From Pelethousia sp034928145 (lineage in GTDB: Bacteria; Bacillota; Clostridia; Christensenellales; CAG-138): 17,318 bases of DNA. The translations under genes were made by a program, and so were the position numbers. Of this stretch, positions 1-7,355 are shown in pieces (the first letter of the stretch is position 1; each line of letters begins with the position of its first letter). The notes below the pieces were generated by a model. It made no database searches. It saw only the letters and a list, made by a program, of their open reading frames with translations, and was not told the DNA's origin. Location of the stretch: NCBI GenBank assembly GCA_034928145.1, contig JAYFPE010000049.1, positions 1 to 17,318 on the forward strand, read 5' to 3'.

Positions 1-84
1 CGCCAGCGTCGGGCAGCACGTCCCGCAAACCCGCCCTTCGTCCGCGGAACGGTCGACCCCGCTTTCGTACACTTTCTCAGTCAT
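1..84 (-). CDS. Start of an unrecognised Cys-containing protein (partial, runs off left edge)
   Basis: Only the first 28 codons are visible, beginning MTEKVYESG and reaching a CGTCC cysteine cluster at residues 20-24, followed by PTLA at the window edge. The ATG at 84-82 lies 4 bp after the TGA of the flavin/iron-sulfur gene. A GAGG ribosome binding site sits in the last codons of that gene, so the two are probably translationally coupled. The early cysteines could ligate a metal or iron-sulfur cluster, but too little is present to name a family. The context suggests another component of the molybdenum aldehyde oxidoreductase electron-transfer block; that is inference. The start and frame are well supported, the function is not. 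Confidence 0.6.
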   Translation of the reverse strand, partial: MTEKVYESGVDRSADEGRVCGTCCPTLA

Positions 85-88
85 GCGC

Positions 89-2350
89 TCATACCTCGAT
101 CTCCAAGAGATGGCTAGAGGCGTTACGCACGCAAAAGGAAGCGCCCTCCCGCCGGTAATGCACCCAGTAGGTAACGGCCCCGCGCTTGAGGGAAGCGATG
201 CATAGGCCGCTCAATGGATCTTCCAGATAACCGCCCGTTTTCTCCGCCTCGGCCACGGTACGCACCACATCCTCCAGCAGGATCATGCGTTCCTCCAAAA
301 CCGGGGCCAGCCCTTCTTCTAGGTTAACGGCAACTTCATATTCCGGATCCACAATATCCTCCCTCCATACTTCCCGCAACAGGCTTGTTTTGAGCCTTTC
401 GCGGTTTTCCCGCCGCGCGGAATGGCCCGGCGGCCCGCTTATTATCTCATCCGCCGGATAGGCCAAATCCAGCAGGTGGAGGGCGTGCTTACCCTCCTGC
501 CGCACGCTGTCGCGGCAATTGGCGCAATAGGCGAGGTAGTCCGCTTCGCTCTGGGCCTGCCAATGCGCGGCCATCTCCCGGGCCACGCCCGGATTCGCAT
601 AAGCCGTGAGCCCGCCATAGCCGCAGCATTGCGTTTTCTCCCTGCCATAGGGCAGCTCCTCAATAGCAAAGCCCATGCCCTCGGCCAGGCTGCGCACGCT
701 AGCTTGCACGCCGCCCTCAAAGCGGGTTGTGCAGGCATCCTGCACGGCCAGCGTTTTGCCTTGTCCACGCAAGTGGCCTTGGGGCAGGCCAATCTCCTCC
801 AACACATCCCAGATGCCCCGCGGCCGCATTTCGGGGACGGCTTTAGCGAGCACCATGTAGCAGGTGGGGCAGCTGGCGATCACCTGCGGGCCACCCAGGG
901 ATTCCCAGGCCGTGCGCAGCTTGGCTGTGGTTTGTTCGAAAAGCTCCGCCCGACCGGCCCAATCGGCGATCACGCCGCAGCAGCCGAGCATCAGCCCTAC
1001 GCCGCCCGCCAGCCTCTTGGTCAAATCCGCATAGGCCCTTCGCACCACCTCGGGGGAGGATGCGCCTAGCTGGCAGCCGGGGAAAAACAGATAGCGGCTC
1101 TCGTTCATGCCGTTCTGGTGCCGCGCCATGAAATAAGCCTCCGAATTACTAAAGGCTAAATCTCGCAGGGCGAAATCATGGGCCGAGGGGGGCATTTTGC
1201 CGGTTTCCACCATTCGCTCGCGCGCCTCGGAAAACACCTCGGCCATGTTCAGGCCGTTGGGGCAAAGCACGCCGCATTGGCCGCAAAGGCTGCAGGCGTT
1301 GATCATGCCATTGGCGTGGCGCGTACCCATGACGATGGTGAGGTTGTTATACACCTCATGCACATAACGCTTGGGATAGGATTTATAGTGCGCCAAAAAG
1401 GCACAGCCCTTGACGCACGCCAGGCACTCGCATTGGATGCAGCGCCGGGCCTCCGCCATGGCTTCTTCCGCCGTATACGCGCCGCCGCGCGGCTCCACCG
1501 GCGATTCCGGCGCGATGCCCTCTAAATTCGTATACAGTCTGGTTTCAAACGCGCCTTCACGTTCCCGGGCGTTGGTCAGGGAGACCCCCTGTAAAAAGCG
1601 ATCTATGGAAATGGCGGCCCTGCGGCCATCCTCCAAGGCGAAGATGGGCGAATCGCTCCCTTGCCGAAGCCGCCCGCCCGCGAACACGCCGCTTTGGCCA
1701 GTCTCCAACGTCGTCGGGCCGATCGGCCCCAACTCGAAGCCCTCCGCCCCACCCGTGGCCACATAGACCGCGTGAAAGCTTTGTTTGAGGCGTTGAACGC
1801 CTTCCGCCCCCTCCACCCGCTCGTTCAGGCGGAGCCGCACGTTGAGCGTTTCCAGCCGTTTGAGGTCCGTTTCGATAATGTTTGCGGGCAGTTCCTCTTC
1901 GGAAAGGGTACGAAGCCAGCCGCCCAGTCGGTCTTTTTCTTCAAAGAGTGTAACGCCATAGCCCTTGCGCGAGAGCTCTACGGCCGCGGCCAGTCCGCTG
2001 AGGCCGCCGCCTACGATCGCAACCCTGCCTTCCCGGCTGGGAGAGAAGGAGCGCTTGGGCTTGGCCCGCCCCAGCGCCACGGCGGCCCGCTCCAATTCGC
2101 GCAGGCGGATGGAGCCGCCGATTTCCCCACGCCTGCACGCGCCCCGGCAGGGCTCGTCGCACACATAGCTGATGATGCCCGGGAAGGGGATCGCCCTTTG
2201 ATAGAGGGCCAGCGCGCCGTCAAAATCGCCCTTGGCCAGGGCTGCGCAGATCCCCCGCGCATCCACATGCATCGGGCAGGCGGCTGCGCAGGCAGGCGGT
2301 TCCTCCTGGGTGCATAGGGCTTCTCGTTTGCGCATGCGTTCCTGATCCAT
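89..2350 (-). CDS. FAD/iron-sulfur oxidoreductase with GltD-like N-terminus and two CCG domains
   Basis: A composite 753-residue electron-transfer protein. Residues 13-72 form a GltD/dihydropyrimidine dehydrogenase-type iron-sulfur region (Cys13, 21, 25, 64, 68, 72). An FAD-binding Rossmann motif follows (VGGGLSG, 113-119), and the FAD fold is closed by GVFAGG (221-226) and EDGRRAA (240-246). Further cysteines are at 304, 307, 309, 312 and 316, and a ferredoxin-type CxxCxxCxxxCP is at 353-364. Two CCG domains as in HdrB, GlpC and LutA follow: C426, CC457-458, C494/C497, then C540, CC575-576, C609/C612. The usual NAD(P)H-binding insertion between the two FAD segments is missing. The start has AAGGAGG 8 nt upstream. 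It lies downstream of the Mop-type gene on the same strand, so it is a plausible electron partner (inference). The best name is an FAD-dependent, dicluster-binding oxidoreductase; substrate and acceptor are unknown. Confidence 0.85.
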   Translation of the reverse strand: MDQERMRKREALCTQEEPPACAAACPMHVDARGICAALAKGDFDGALALYQRAIPFPGIISYVCDEPCRGACRRGEIGGSIRLRELERAAVALGRAKPKRSFSPSREGRVAIVGGGLSGLAAAVELSRKGYGVTLFEEKDRLGGWLRTLSEEELPANIIETDLKRLETLNVRLRLNERVEGAEGVQRLKQSFHAVYVATGGAEGFELGPIGPTTLETGQSGVFAGGRLRQGSDSPIFALEDGRRAAISIDRFLQGVSLTNAREREGAFETRLYTNLEGIAPESPVEPRGGAYTAEEAMAEARRCIQCECLACVKGCAFLAHYKSYPKRYVHEVYNNLTIVMGTRHANGMINACSLCGQCGVLCPNGLNMAEVFSEARERMVETGKMPPSAHDFALRDLAFSNSEAYFMARHQNGMNESRYLFFPGCQLGASSPEVVRRAYADLTKRLAGGVGLMLGCCGVIADWAGRAELFEQTTAKLRTAWESLGGPQVIASCPTCYMVLAKAVPEMRPRGIWDVLEEIGLPQGHLRGQGKTLAVQDACTTRFEGGVQASVRSLAEGMGFAIEELPYGREKTQCCGYGGLTAYANPGVAREMAAHWQAQSEADYLAYCANCRDSVRQEGKHALHLLDLAYPADEIISGPPGHSARRENRERLKTSLLREVWREDIVDPEYEVAVNLEEGLAPVLEERMILLEDVVRTVAEAEKTGGYLEDPLSGLCIASLKRGAVTYWVHYRREGASFCVRNASSHLLEIEV

Positions 2351-2414
2351 GCCGCTTCCTCCTTGTATTCCGAAAGGCCCCGTTACGCCCGAGGCCGCGT
2401 ATGCTTATAGATTT

Positions 2415-2443
2415 ACGATACTATCGCCACACCCTTTTTTCAA
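2415..2443 (-). promoter_or_regulatory. Candidate sigma-A-type promoter for the flavin/iron-sulfur gene
   Basis: Reading the minus strand, TTGAAA (2443-2438) and TATCGT (2420-2415) are separated by 17 bp, about 65 bp before the ATG at 2350. The -35 matches 5 of 6 consensus bases and the -10 is weaker. It lies just after a hairpin, which would fit independent transcription of this gene from mop. This is a by-eye match only. Confidence 0.3.
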
Positions 2444-2470
2444 GGGTAATATCCTCCATTTTAGGGAGCA

Positions 2471-2505
2471 GGGCTCCCGGCGGCTTTGAGACCGGCCGGG
2501 AGCCC
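2471..2505 (-). terminator. Strong hairpin between mop and the flavin/iron-sulfur gene
   Basis: GGGCTCCCGGC (2471-2481) pairs perfectly with GCCGGGAGCCC (2495-2505) around a 13-nt loop, 42-76 bp after the mop stop codon. There is no clean U-tract on the minus-strand side (it continues TGCTCCCTAAAA). It may be a weak or factor-assisted terminator, or an mRNA-processing or stability hairpin that sets different expression of the two genes. Confidence 0.5.
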
Positions 2506-2546
2506 CCGCAAAAGCCTTGATTTGTTAGCCCGTTTGGGCATGGTTA

Positions 2547-5273
2547 TTACTTCGCTATCGCATCCAGCGCCGCCTTGACCTTTTCGGGCTTAGCGGGCAC
2601 GGCCAGAACGCGCGCGCCTGTGGCGTTGTAGATGGCATTGAGGATGGCCGGGTGCGGCGCGGTCAGGGGCGCCTCGCCCACGCCGGAAGCGCCGTAGGGC
2701 CCTAGCGGACGCGGGGTCTCGGTGTAGATGATCTCGATATCATCCGGCACATCAGCCACGGTGGGGATACCGCAGCCGCGCAGGGAGGTGTGCTTCTTGA
2801 GGTCTTCGAAATCCTCGCTCAAGGCAAGGCCGATGCCCTGCGCCAGGCCGCCGTAGATCTGGCCATCCACCACGGATTTGTTGATGATGGTGCCGGCATC
2901 CACCACGGTGGTGAATTTGACGACCTTGACTTTGCCCGTCTTCACATTGACCTCCACCTCAGGCATGAACAGCTCATACATATAGGTGGAGAAGGGGTTG
3001 CCCTGGGCGTCTTCCATGCCGCAGGCCGTGCAGGCGGATGCTACCCACTGGCCGTTATAGCGCAGGGGCAGGTTTTCAGCTACCATTTCATCATAGGTGC
3101 GGTAGGTGCCGTCCGCCTTCTTCATGGCGTTAAGCAGCATCTCGCAGCTGACCTTGATGGCGCTGCCGGTCATCACGTTGGAACGGCTGCCGCCCGCCGG
3201 GCCGCTGTTGGGAGTAAGCCCCGTGTCATTCATGAGCAGCTTGATCTGCTCGGGCTTCAGGCCCAGGGGCCGCAAGGCCTCGTGGGCGATGGTCTGCGCG
3301 CCGGCATCCGCGCCCTGGCCGTGATCCTCCCAAGAGCAGCCGATCAGCGCGCCATCCGGCAGCAACTCCGCAAAGGCTTCGGAGGCGTCCGCGCCATCCA
3401 AGCCGCAGCCGTAGATGCCCATGGAGAGGCCCACGCCGCGCTTGACTTCATCTGTGGAAAGCTCGGCGCAGCGGGCCTTTGCCTTTTCATAATGGGGCCG
3501 CAGCAGATCATACATCTGCTCCAGGCAGTATACATCGGGTTCGCAGCCGGAGGGCGTCGTCGCGCCCGGGCGGTAGATATTCTTGTAGCGCAGCTCGAAG
3601 GGATCTATGCCCATCTTCTCGGCCAGCATATCCATGGCGGTCTCCGAGGCCAGGAAGCTCTGCGGCGAACCATAGGCGCGGAAGGCCGAGCCCCAGGCGT
3701 GGTTGGTGCAGATGGTATGGCCCTTCATGCGGATGTTGCGGATGTCATAGCCCGCGCCGATGTACTGCATGAGGCGCATGGTAAGCAGGTCGCCAAACTC
3801 GGAATAGGGGCCGTGGTCGATGATGCCGTCCGCTTCCATGGCCACCAGCTTGCCGTTTTGATCCGCACCCAGCTTGATCTTGACAAAGCCTGGGGAACGC
3901 TTTCCCGTGTAGGTGATGCCTTGGAACATATCGTAGCCCAGGGATACCGGCTTGCCCGTAACCAGGCAGGCCACGCCCAGGAGGGCCTCCATGGTGGGGC
4001 TGAACTTATAGCCGAAGGTACCGCCCGCCGGGTTTTGCACCAAGCGCAGCTTATCCGGTTCCACGCCGATGCCGGCGCAGATCATGGCATGGTGCAGGTG
4101 GATGCCGATGCTCTTGGAATGCACCGTCAGCCTGCCCTCCTCATCGTAATACGCAAGGCCGCAGTCGTTCTCGATGGTGAGGTGGGGCTGGCGGCTGCAA
4201 TATGTTTCGGTCTCCACCGTATAGGCTGCCTGCTCCATCAGCGGCGCGGTCTCCTCGCCCTTGATGCAATTGACGGCATAGTACTCGTTGGGCGTACCCG
4301 GGTGGATCTCGATGGCATCCGGCTCCATGGCCGCCGGGGCGGACATATAGGCGGGCAAAAGCTCGAGTTCGACCTTTACCTTGGCTGCCGCGGCCCGGGC
4401 GTTGGCCTCGGTATCCGCGGCCACAATCGCGATGGCGTCGCCGAACTGGAAGACCTTGTCATCGCACAGGATGGGCCGGTCCCAGCCATCGCCCTTGTTG
4501 GTGGGGAAGGTTATCAGGCCGGTGATGCGGTTCTTGCCCGGCACATCCTTAGCGGTGATCACGCGGCGCACGCCGGGCATTTTTTCCGCCTCGGCAGCGT
4601 CGATCCCCTTGATGAGGGCGTGGGATACATCCGCCTGCACCAAAGCCAGGCGCAGGGTGCCCTCGGGCATTTGCAGGGCCATATCCATGCCGTAATCACA
4701 GGCGCCCGTCACCTTGCGCAGGGCTGAAGGGCGGTGGTAAACGGTGCCCAGGATCTTATTATTGGTGGGCTGGAACAGAAGGTCTTGCTTGCGCATTTCT
4801 CCGCGCAACACCTTGGCGGCGTCCATCACGGCGTCTACCAGGGGCTTGTAGCCCGTGCAGCGGCAAACGTTTTGATGCTTGGCGAACCAGTCGCGCACCT
4901 CCTCGCGGGTAGGGCTGGGGTTCTCATCCAGCAGGCCCTTGGCGGACATAATGAAGCCCGGGCTGCAAAAGCCGCACTGGGCGCAACCATGGCCCATCCA
5001 GGCCACCTGCAGGGGGTGCAGGTTATCCGGCGTGCCCAATCCCTCGATGGTAAGGATCTCGGCCCCATCCTCGACGCGGCTCATCTTGGTAACGCAGGAG
5101 AGCACTACCTTGCCATTGAGCAGTACGGAACAGGCCCCGCATTGGCCCTTGCCGCAGCCTACCTTACAGCCCGTGAGCAGCAGTTGCTTGCGCAGTACAT
5201 CCGCCAGCGTGCTCTGAAGGTCTACGATCAAGGTGCGTTCCTGGCCGTTGATTTTGAGTACCTTTTTTTGCAT
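2547..5273 (-). CDS. mop: Molybdenum aldehyde oxidoreductase, Mop type (xanthine oxidase family)
   Basis: This enzyme oxidises aldehydes to carboxylic acids using a molybdopterin-cytosine-dinucleotide cofactor and two [2Fe-2S] clusters. At 908 residues it is essentially the length of the Desulfovibrio gigas enzyme as I recall it, and similarity is recognisable along the whole chain. Cluster ligands are Cys40, 45, 48 and 60 in the ferredoxin-like domain, and Cys100, 103, 137 and 139 in the helical domain. The rest is the two-part molybdopterin domain, with ITGLITFPTNKGDGWDRPIL, GGTFGYKFSPT, GSAFRAYG and SGPAGGSR. GVGEAPLTAPH near the C-terminus carries the catalytic glutamate (Glu867). There is no FAD domain and no signal peptide, so it is cytosolic and needs an external electron acceptor. 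The start has AAGGAGGAGG just upstream. The flavin/iron-sulfur protein downstream is a candidate acceptor. The substrate cannot be read from sequence. Confidence 0.93.
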   Translation of the reverse strand: MQKKVLKINGQERTLIVDLQSTLADVLRKQLLLTGCKVGCGKGQCGACSVLLNGKVVLSCVTKMSRVEDGAEILTIEGLGTPDNLHPLQVAWMGHGCAQCGFCSPGFIMSAKGLLDENPSPTREEVRDWFAKHQNVCRCTGYKPLVDAVMDAAKVLRGEMRKQDLLFQPTNNKILGTVYHRPSALRKVTGACDYGMDMALQMPEGTLRLALVQADVSHALIKGIDAAEAEKMPGVRRVITAKDVPGKNRITGLITFPTNKGDGWDRPILCDDKVFQFGDAIAIVAADTEANARAAAAKVKVELELLPAYMSAPAAMEPDAIEIHPGTPNEYYAVNCIKGEETAPLMEQAAYTVETETYCSRQPHLTIENDCGLAYYDEEGRLTVHSKSIGIHLHHAMICAGIGVEPDKLRLVQNPAGGTFGYKFSPTMEALLGVACLVTGKPVSLGYDMFQGITYTGKRSPGFVKIKLGADQNGKLVAMEADGIIDHGPYSEFGDLLTMRLMQYIGAGYDIRNIRMKGHTICTNHAWGSAFRAYGSPQSFLASETAMDMLAEKMGIDPFELRYKNIYRPGATTPSGCEPDVYCLEQMYDLLRPHYEKAKARCAELSTDEVKRGVGLSMGIYGCGLDGADASEAFAELLPDGALIGCSWEDHGQGADAGAQTIAHEALRPLGLKPEQIKLLMNDTGLTPNSGPAGGSRSNVMTGSAIKVSCEMLLNAMKKADGTYRTYDEMVAENLPLRYNGQWVASACTACGMEDAQGNPFSTYMYELFMPEVEVNVKTGKVKVVKFTTVVDAGTIINKSVVDGQIYGGLAQGIGLALSEDFEDLKKHTSLRGCGIPTVADVPDDIEIIYTETPRPLGPYGASGVGEAPLTAPHPAILNAIYNATGARVLAVPAKPEKVKAALDAIAK

Positions 5274-5308
5274 TCTTCTTCCTCCTCCTTTTTATTCGCT
5301 TTGCTTGC

Positions 5309-5334
5309 TATATCCAATCTTCCTTTATATCCAA
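5309..5334. repeat. Short direct repeat in the mop leader
   Basis: The 9-mer TATATCCAA occurs at 5309-5317 and 5326-5334, a 17-bp period. On the minus strand it reads TTGGATATA twice, just upstream of the mop ribosome binding site. The AT-rich repeats could be -10-like elements or a regulator site in the 112-bp gap before mop. I found no convincing -35 for either copy. Confidence 0.35.
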
Positions 5335-5385
5335 CCCGCCCGAAGCTTACCAGGCGGATCGTTCACGCGTCCACGCCGCATAGGC

Positions 5386-5787
5386 TCAATGGCAATGATC
5401 CTCCTCCGGCCCCTGGCCGGAAATGTCCGTCAGCCTTTGCAGGTAAGAATCGGAGAGGTAGACGATGCTGGAAGGCTGGCCGCTCATATCCTCGCCGCAA
5501 AGAACGATGCCGTTCTCGTTCTCTTCATAGCTTAGCTCCAGCGGCCGCCGGAACAAGCGGCCCGTAGCCCTATCCACCAGCTCCACCACCACCTCGCTGG
5601 CTGCGATGCCGCAGGGCGCATCCGCCTGGGATAAGCGGTCGAACAGGGTGGAGAAAACCGCCTCGGTCTCAACCAATACGCCGTTGCGCAGGGCCATGGC
5701 CTCTGCCGGGCTGGAAGGAGCTGTTTGCAGCACCAAGCCTTCAAGGAATTCGCGGATCGCCCGACCCACATCTATATAATTTTCCAT
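5386..5787 (-). CDS. Hypothetical acidic protein upstream of mop
   Basis: A 133-residue soluble protein that I do not recognise. The ATG at 5787 is preferred: AGGAGGT lies 12 nt upstream, a rather long spacing. An in-frame ATG at 5850 has no ribosome binding site and sits in a GC-rich hairpin. The N-terminal third looks helical (MENYIDVGRAIREFLEGLV). The middle looks beta-rich (SEVVVELVDRATGRLF, then GIVLCGEDMSG). The tail ends EEDHCH, giving a possible metal-binding or redox terminus with Cys and two His. There is no signal peptide or TM segment. It is the first visible gene of the leftward redox block, 112 bp before mop, so a role with the molybdenum enzyme (assembly, substrate or regulation) is possible but purely contextual. 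The length and codon use look like a real gene. Confidence 0.7.
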   Translation of the reverse strand: MENYIDVGRAIREFLEGLVLQTAPSSPAEAMALRNGVLVETEAVFSTLFDRLSQADAPCGIAASEVVVELVDRATGRLFRRPLELSYEENENGIVLCGEDMSGQPSSIVYLSDSYLQRLTDISGQGPEEDHCH

Positions 5788-5819
5788 ATGTTTATATATA
5801 CCTCCTGTTTTGTGGGTAC

Positions 5820-5844
5820 GCCGCCGGCCACAGCCTGCGGCGGC
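5820..5844 (-). promoter_or_regulatory. GC-rich leader hairpin before the hypothetical gene
   Basis: GCCGCCG (5820-5826) pairs with CGGCGGC (5838-5844) around an 11-nt loop, about 14 nt upstream of the AGGAGGT ribosome binding site. It is an isolated GC-rich structure at the edge of an AT-rich region, so it is probably in the 5' leader. It could be an attenuator or a stability element. No riboswitch family is recognised. Confidence 0.35.
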
Positions 5845-6443
5845 CTTCATTTTTACTAAGTTAAAAATTTGCCAACCCTAAAATATAAGCAATTCCTCAC
5901 AGGCATGCTTGTTTTCATTTTACCGGCCTGTCGCCATTCGTTCCTATTTGCCGCCATACCCAGGCAGCAGGAACCCGTTATGCTTTTTTATCAGCTCTTA
6001 TGTAAATTTTAGAGAAATACGGAGGCTAATGCTTTGGAAGCCGGCTGCATTCCTTGCTTTTTTGGCTTTTTGGTCTCCCGGATTCGCATGGCCATGTGCA
6101 TGCGGCGCCGTTAATGACGTATAAAAATATATATGTATTCCTTATTAAATAGTATCTTATCCCGACATCAATATCAAGCGTTCCAGCCGTCTTTCAAGCA
6201 AAAGCGTTAATCATACTTTTTTGGCAGGGCGTAATCTTTTCGTTATAAATGAGGCGAACGGCCTGTTTTGACGCTTGAAAGCTCCATACTTCGGGCCTTT
6301 TTTGCGGATGCGTATTCCTTTCACAACGCAGTATATCGTTAAACCGTTATTCACATGCAAACAGAACGCAATTATTACCGTAAACCCATTCATCCCAGGC
6401 CTTTTAAATAAAAAACTTTTTGCTGGAATTCCAACGCATTCAG

Positions 6444-6472
6444 TTGCCTTTTTATGCTATGCTAAGGATAAG
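6444..6472 (+). promoter_or_regulatory. Candidate promoter for the cupin gene
   Basis: TTGCCT (6444-6449) and GATAAG (6467-6472) are separated by 17 bp, with 4 of 6 matches each. They lie about 65 bp upstream of the cupin ATG. The predicted leader would include a small hairpin, AGCGCC/GGCGCT at 6479-6496. The match is modest. Confidence 0.3.
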
Positions 6473-6535
6473 AAAAGCAGCGCCCCATGCGGCGCTTCAT
6501 GAACCGCTAACCGCGAATTAAGAAAGGAGTCACCC

Positions 6536-6877
6536 ATGGCGGATAAGATTTTAAAGAACATTGAGTTTGAAAAGGCGCTGGAGATGGCAGCGCTGGTCAC
6601 TTATCAGGAGGGGCAGATCGTCAGCCGCACCCTGGTGCAAAACAAGGCAGTGAGCATCACGCTTTTTGCCTTTGATACCGGCGAGGAGATCAGCTCGCAC
6701 GAATCCCAGGGCGATGCGTTGGTCTACATCCTGGATGGCAGCGCCTCCATCACCGTGGGCGGCAAGGTACACGCAGTCGAGGCCGGGCAAACCATCGTGA
6801 TGCCCGCCGGCGTGCCCCACGCGCTGGAAGCGGCTTCGCCATTTAAGATGATTCTGGTGGTCGCCTTCCCCGTTTGA
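6536..6877 (+). CDS. Small single-domain cupin protein
   Basis: A 113-residue protein made of one cupin beta-barrel. Motif 1 is around residues 49-68 (GEEISSHESQGDALVYILDG), with His55 and Asp60 in ligand-like positions. Motif 2 is at residues 84-95 (GQTIVMPAGVPH), with His95. The second His of the canonical HxH is Ser57, a pattern I recognise from small anaerobe cupins, so a metal site is possible but not certain. It starts at an ATG with AAAGGAG a few bases upstream, is monocistronic, and ends before a strong terminator. Cupins of this size are variously proposed as metal-dependent enzymes or small-molecule sensors. The neighbours do not settle which. The domain call is secure; the biochemical function is unknown. 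Confidence 0.88.
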   Translation: MADKILKNIEFEKALEMAALVTYQEGQIVSRTLVQNKAVSITLFAFDTGEEISSHESQGDALVYILDGSASITVGGKVHAVEAGQTIVMPAGVPHALEAASPFKMILVVAFPV

Positions 6878-6894
6878 GAAATAATATGATATGC

Positions 6895-6923
6895 CGAAAG
6901 CCCCGGAGATTCCGGGGCTTTCG
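6895..6923. terminator. Bidirectional terminator between cupin and zur
   Basis: A perfect 13-bp stem, CGAAAGCCCCGGA with TCCGGGGCTTTCG, has a 3-nt loop at 6908-6910. It lies between two convergent genes and is followed on the plus strand by TTATTAT. It probably ends both the cupin transcript and the znu-zur operon. Confidence 0.85.
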
Positions 6924-6935
6924 TTATTATGTGCG

Positions 6936-7355
6936 CTAGCGGTTTTTCGGGCTGCAATCGTTGCAGTAGCCGTATATCTCAAGGTTGTGCCCCAGCACGC
7001 GGAAGCCCGCATCCTGGATATCCGGCAAAAAGCGCTCCATGGGGCAGTTATCCATGGCGATGATCTTGTGACAGGCCAGGCATACGGCGTAATGCTTGTG
7101 CTCGAAGCGGTTCAGCTCGTAAAGGGCGGTTTCGCCGCCAAGCAGGGCCAGCTTCACAACCAGGCCTTTTTTCTCGAAAAGCTCCAGCGTGCGGTAAACC
7201 GTGGAGAGCCAGGCGGATTTGCCGCGGCCCTTTTCGATCTCTGCGCAAATCTCCATGGCGCTCAAAGGCTTTTGCGCCCTTTCCAGCACGGCCAGCACGC
7301 ATTCCCGGCTTTGGGTGCGCTTAAGGCCGGCCGGCCACTCGCCCCACTCACTCAT
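6936..7355 (-). CDS. zur: Fur-family zinc uptake regulator
   Basis: A 139-residue Fur-family DNA-binding repressor. The winged helix has its recognition region at STVYRTLELFEKKGLV (51-66). The dimerisation/metal domain has HKH at 86-88, structural-zinc pairs Cys92/Cys95 and Cys131/Cys134, and MDNCPME at 101-107. Its ATG overlaps the TGA of znuB by 4 bp (ATGA), with GGGAGGGAGG just upstream, so it is the last gene of the zinc-uptake operon. Location is the main reason to call it Zur rather than Fur or PerR. The expected role is to repress the operon when zinc is plentiful, by binding the palindrome near 10020-10040 (inference). The family is certain, the metal specificity likely. Confidence 0.88.
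   Translation of the reverse strand: MSEWGEWPAGLKRTQSRECVLAVLERAQKPLSAMEICAEIEKGRGKSAWLSTVYRTLELFEKKGLVVKLALLGGETALYELNRFEHKHYAVCLACHKIIAMDNCPMERFLPDIQDAGFRVLGHNLEIYGYCNDCSPKNR

Larger units (their letters stand above)
5788..6535. other. AT-rich intergenic region without a convincing gene
   Basis: This stretch of about 750 bp separates the leftward redox block from the rightward cupin gene and is visibly richer in A+T than the coding DNA around it. Open frames here (for example 5909-6124 and 6275-6502 on plus, 6393-6211 on minus) have unlike composition and mostly no ribosome binding site. The one slightly credible item is a 31-codon frame at 6028-6123, with GGAGG only 3 nt before its ATG and a hydrophobic, signal-like peptide ending in a CAC cysteine pair. 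The region presumably holds divergent promoters. I see no known RNA motif in it. Confidence 0.5.

Noticed and set aside
2790..4727. A 645-codon open frame on the plus strand opposite mop
   Set aside because: It mirrors the codon structure of mop on the other strand, has no ribosome binding site or recognisable motif, and mop is unmistakable. GC-rich genes often leave such antisense frames.
5788..5850. Longer start (ATG 5850) for the hypothetical gene before mop
   Set aside because: There is no ribosome binding site, and the segment is a GC-rich hairpin followed by an AGGAGGT that serves the downstream ATG.
5851..6120. Possible molybdenum-cofactor riboswitch upstream of the mop block
   Set aside because: A GCCTCCGTAT stretch on the minus strand recalls part of the Moco motif, but the complementary segments needed for its stems were not found.
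6275..6502. Plus-strand frame of 75 codons before the cupin gene
   Set aside because: No ribosome binding site, mixed composition, and it overlaps the likely cupin promoter and leader hairpin.
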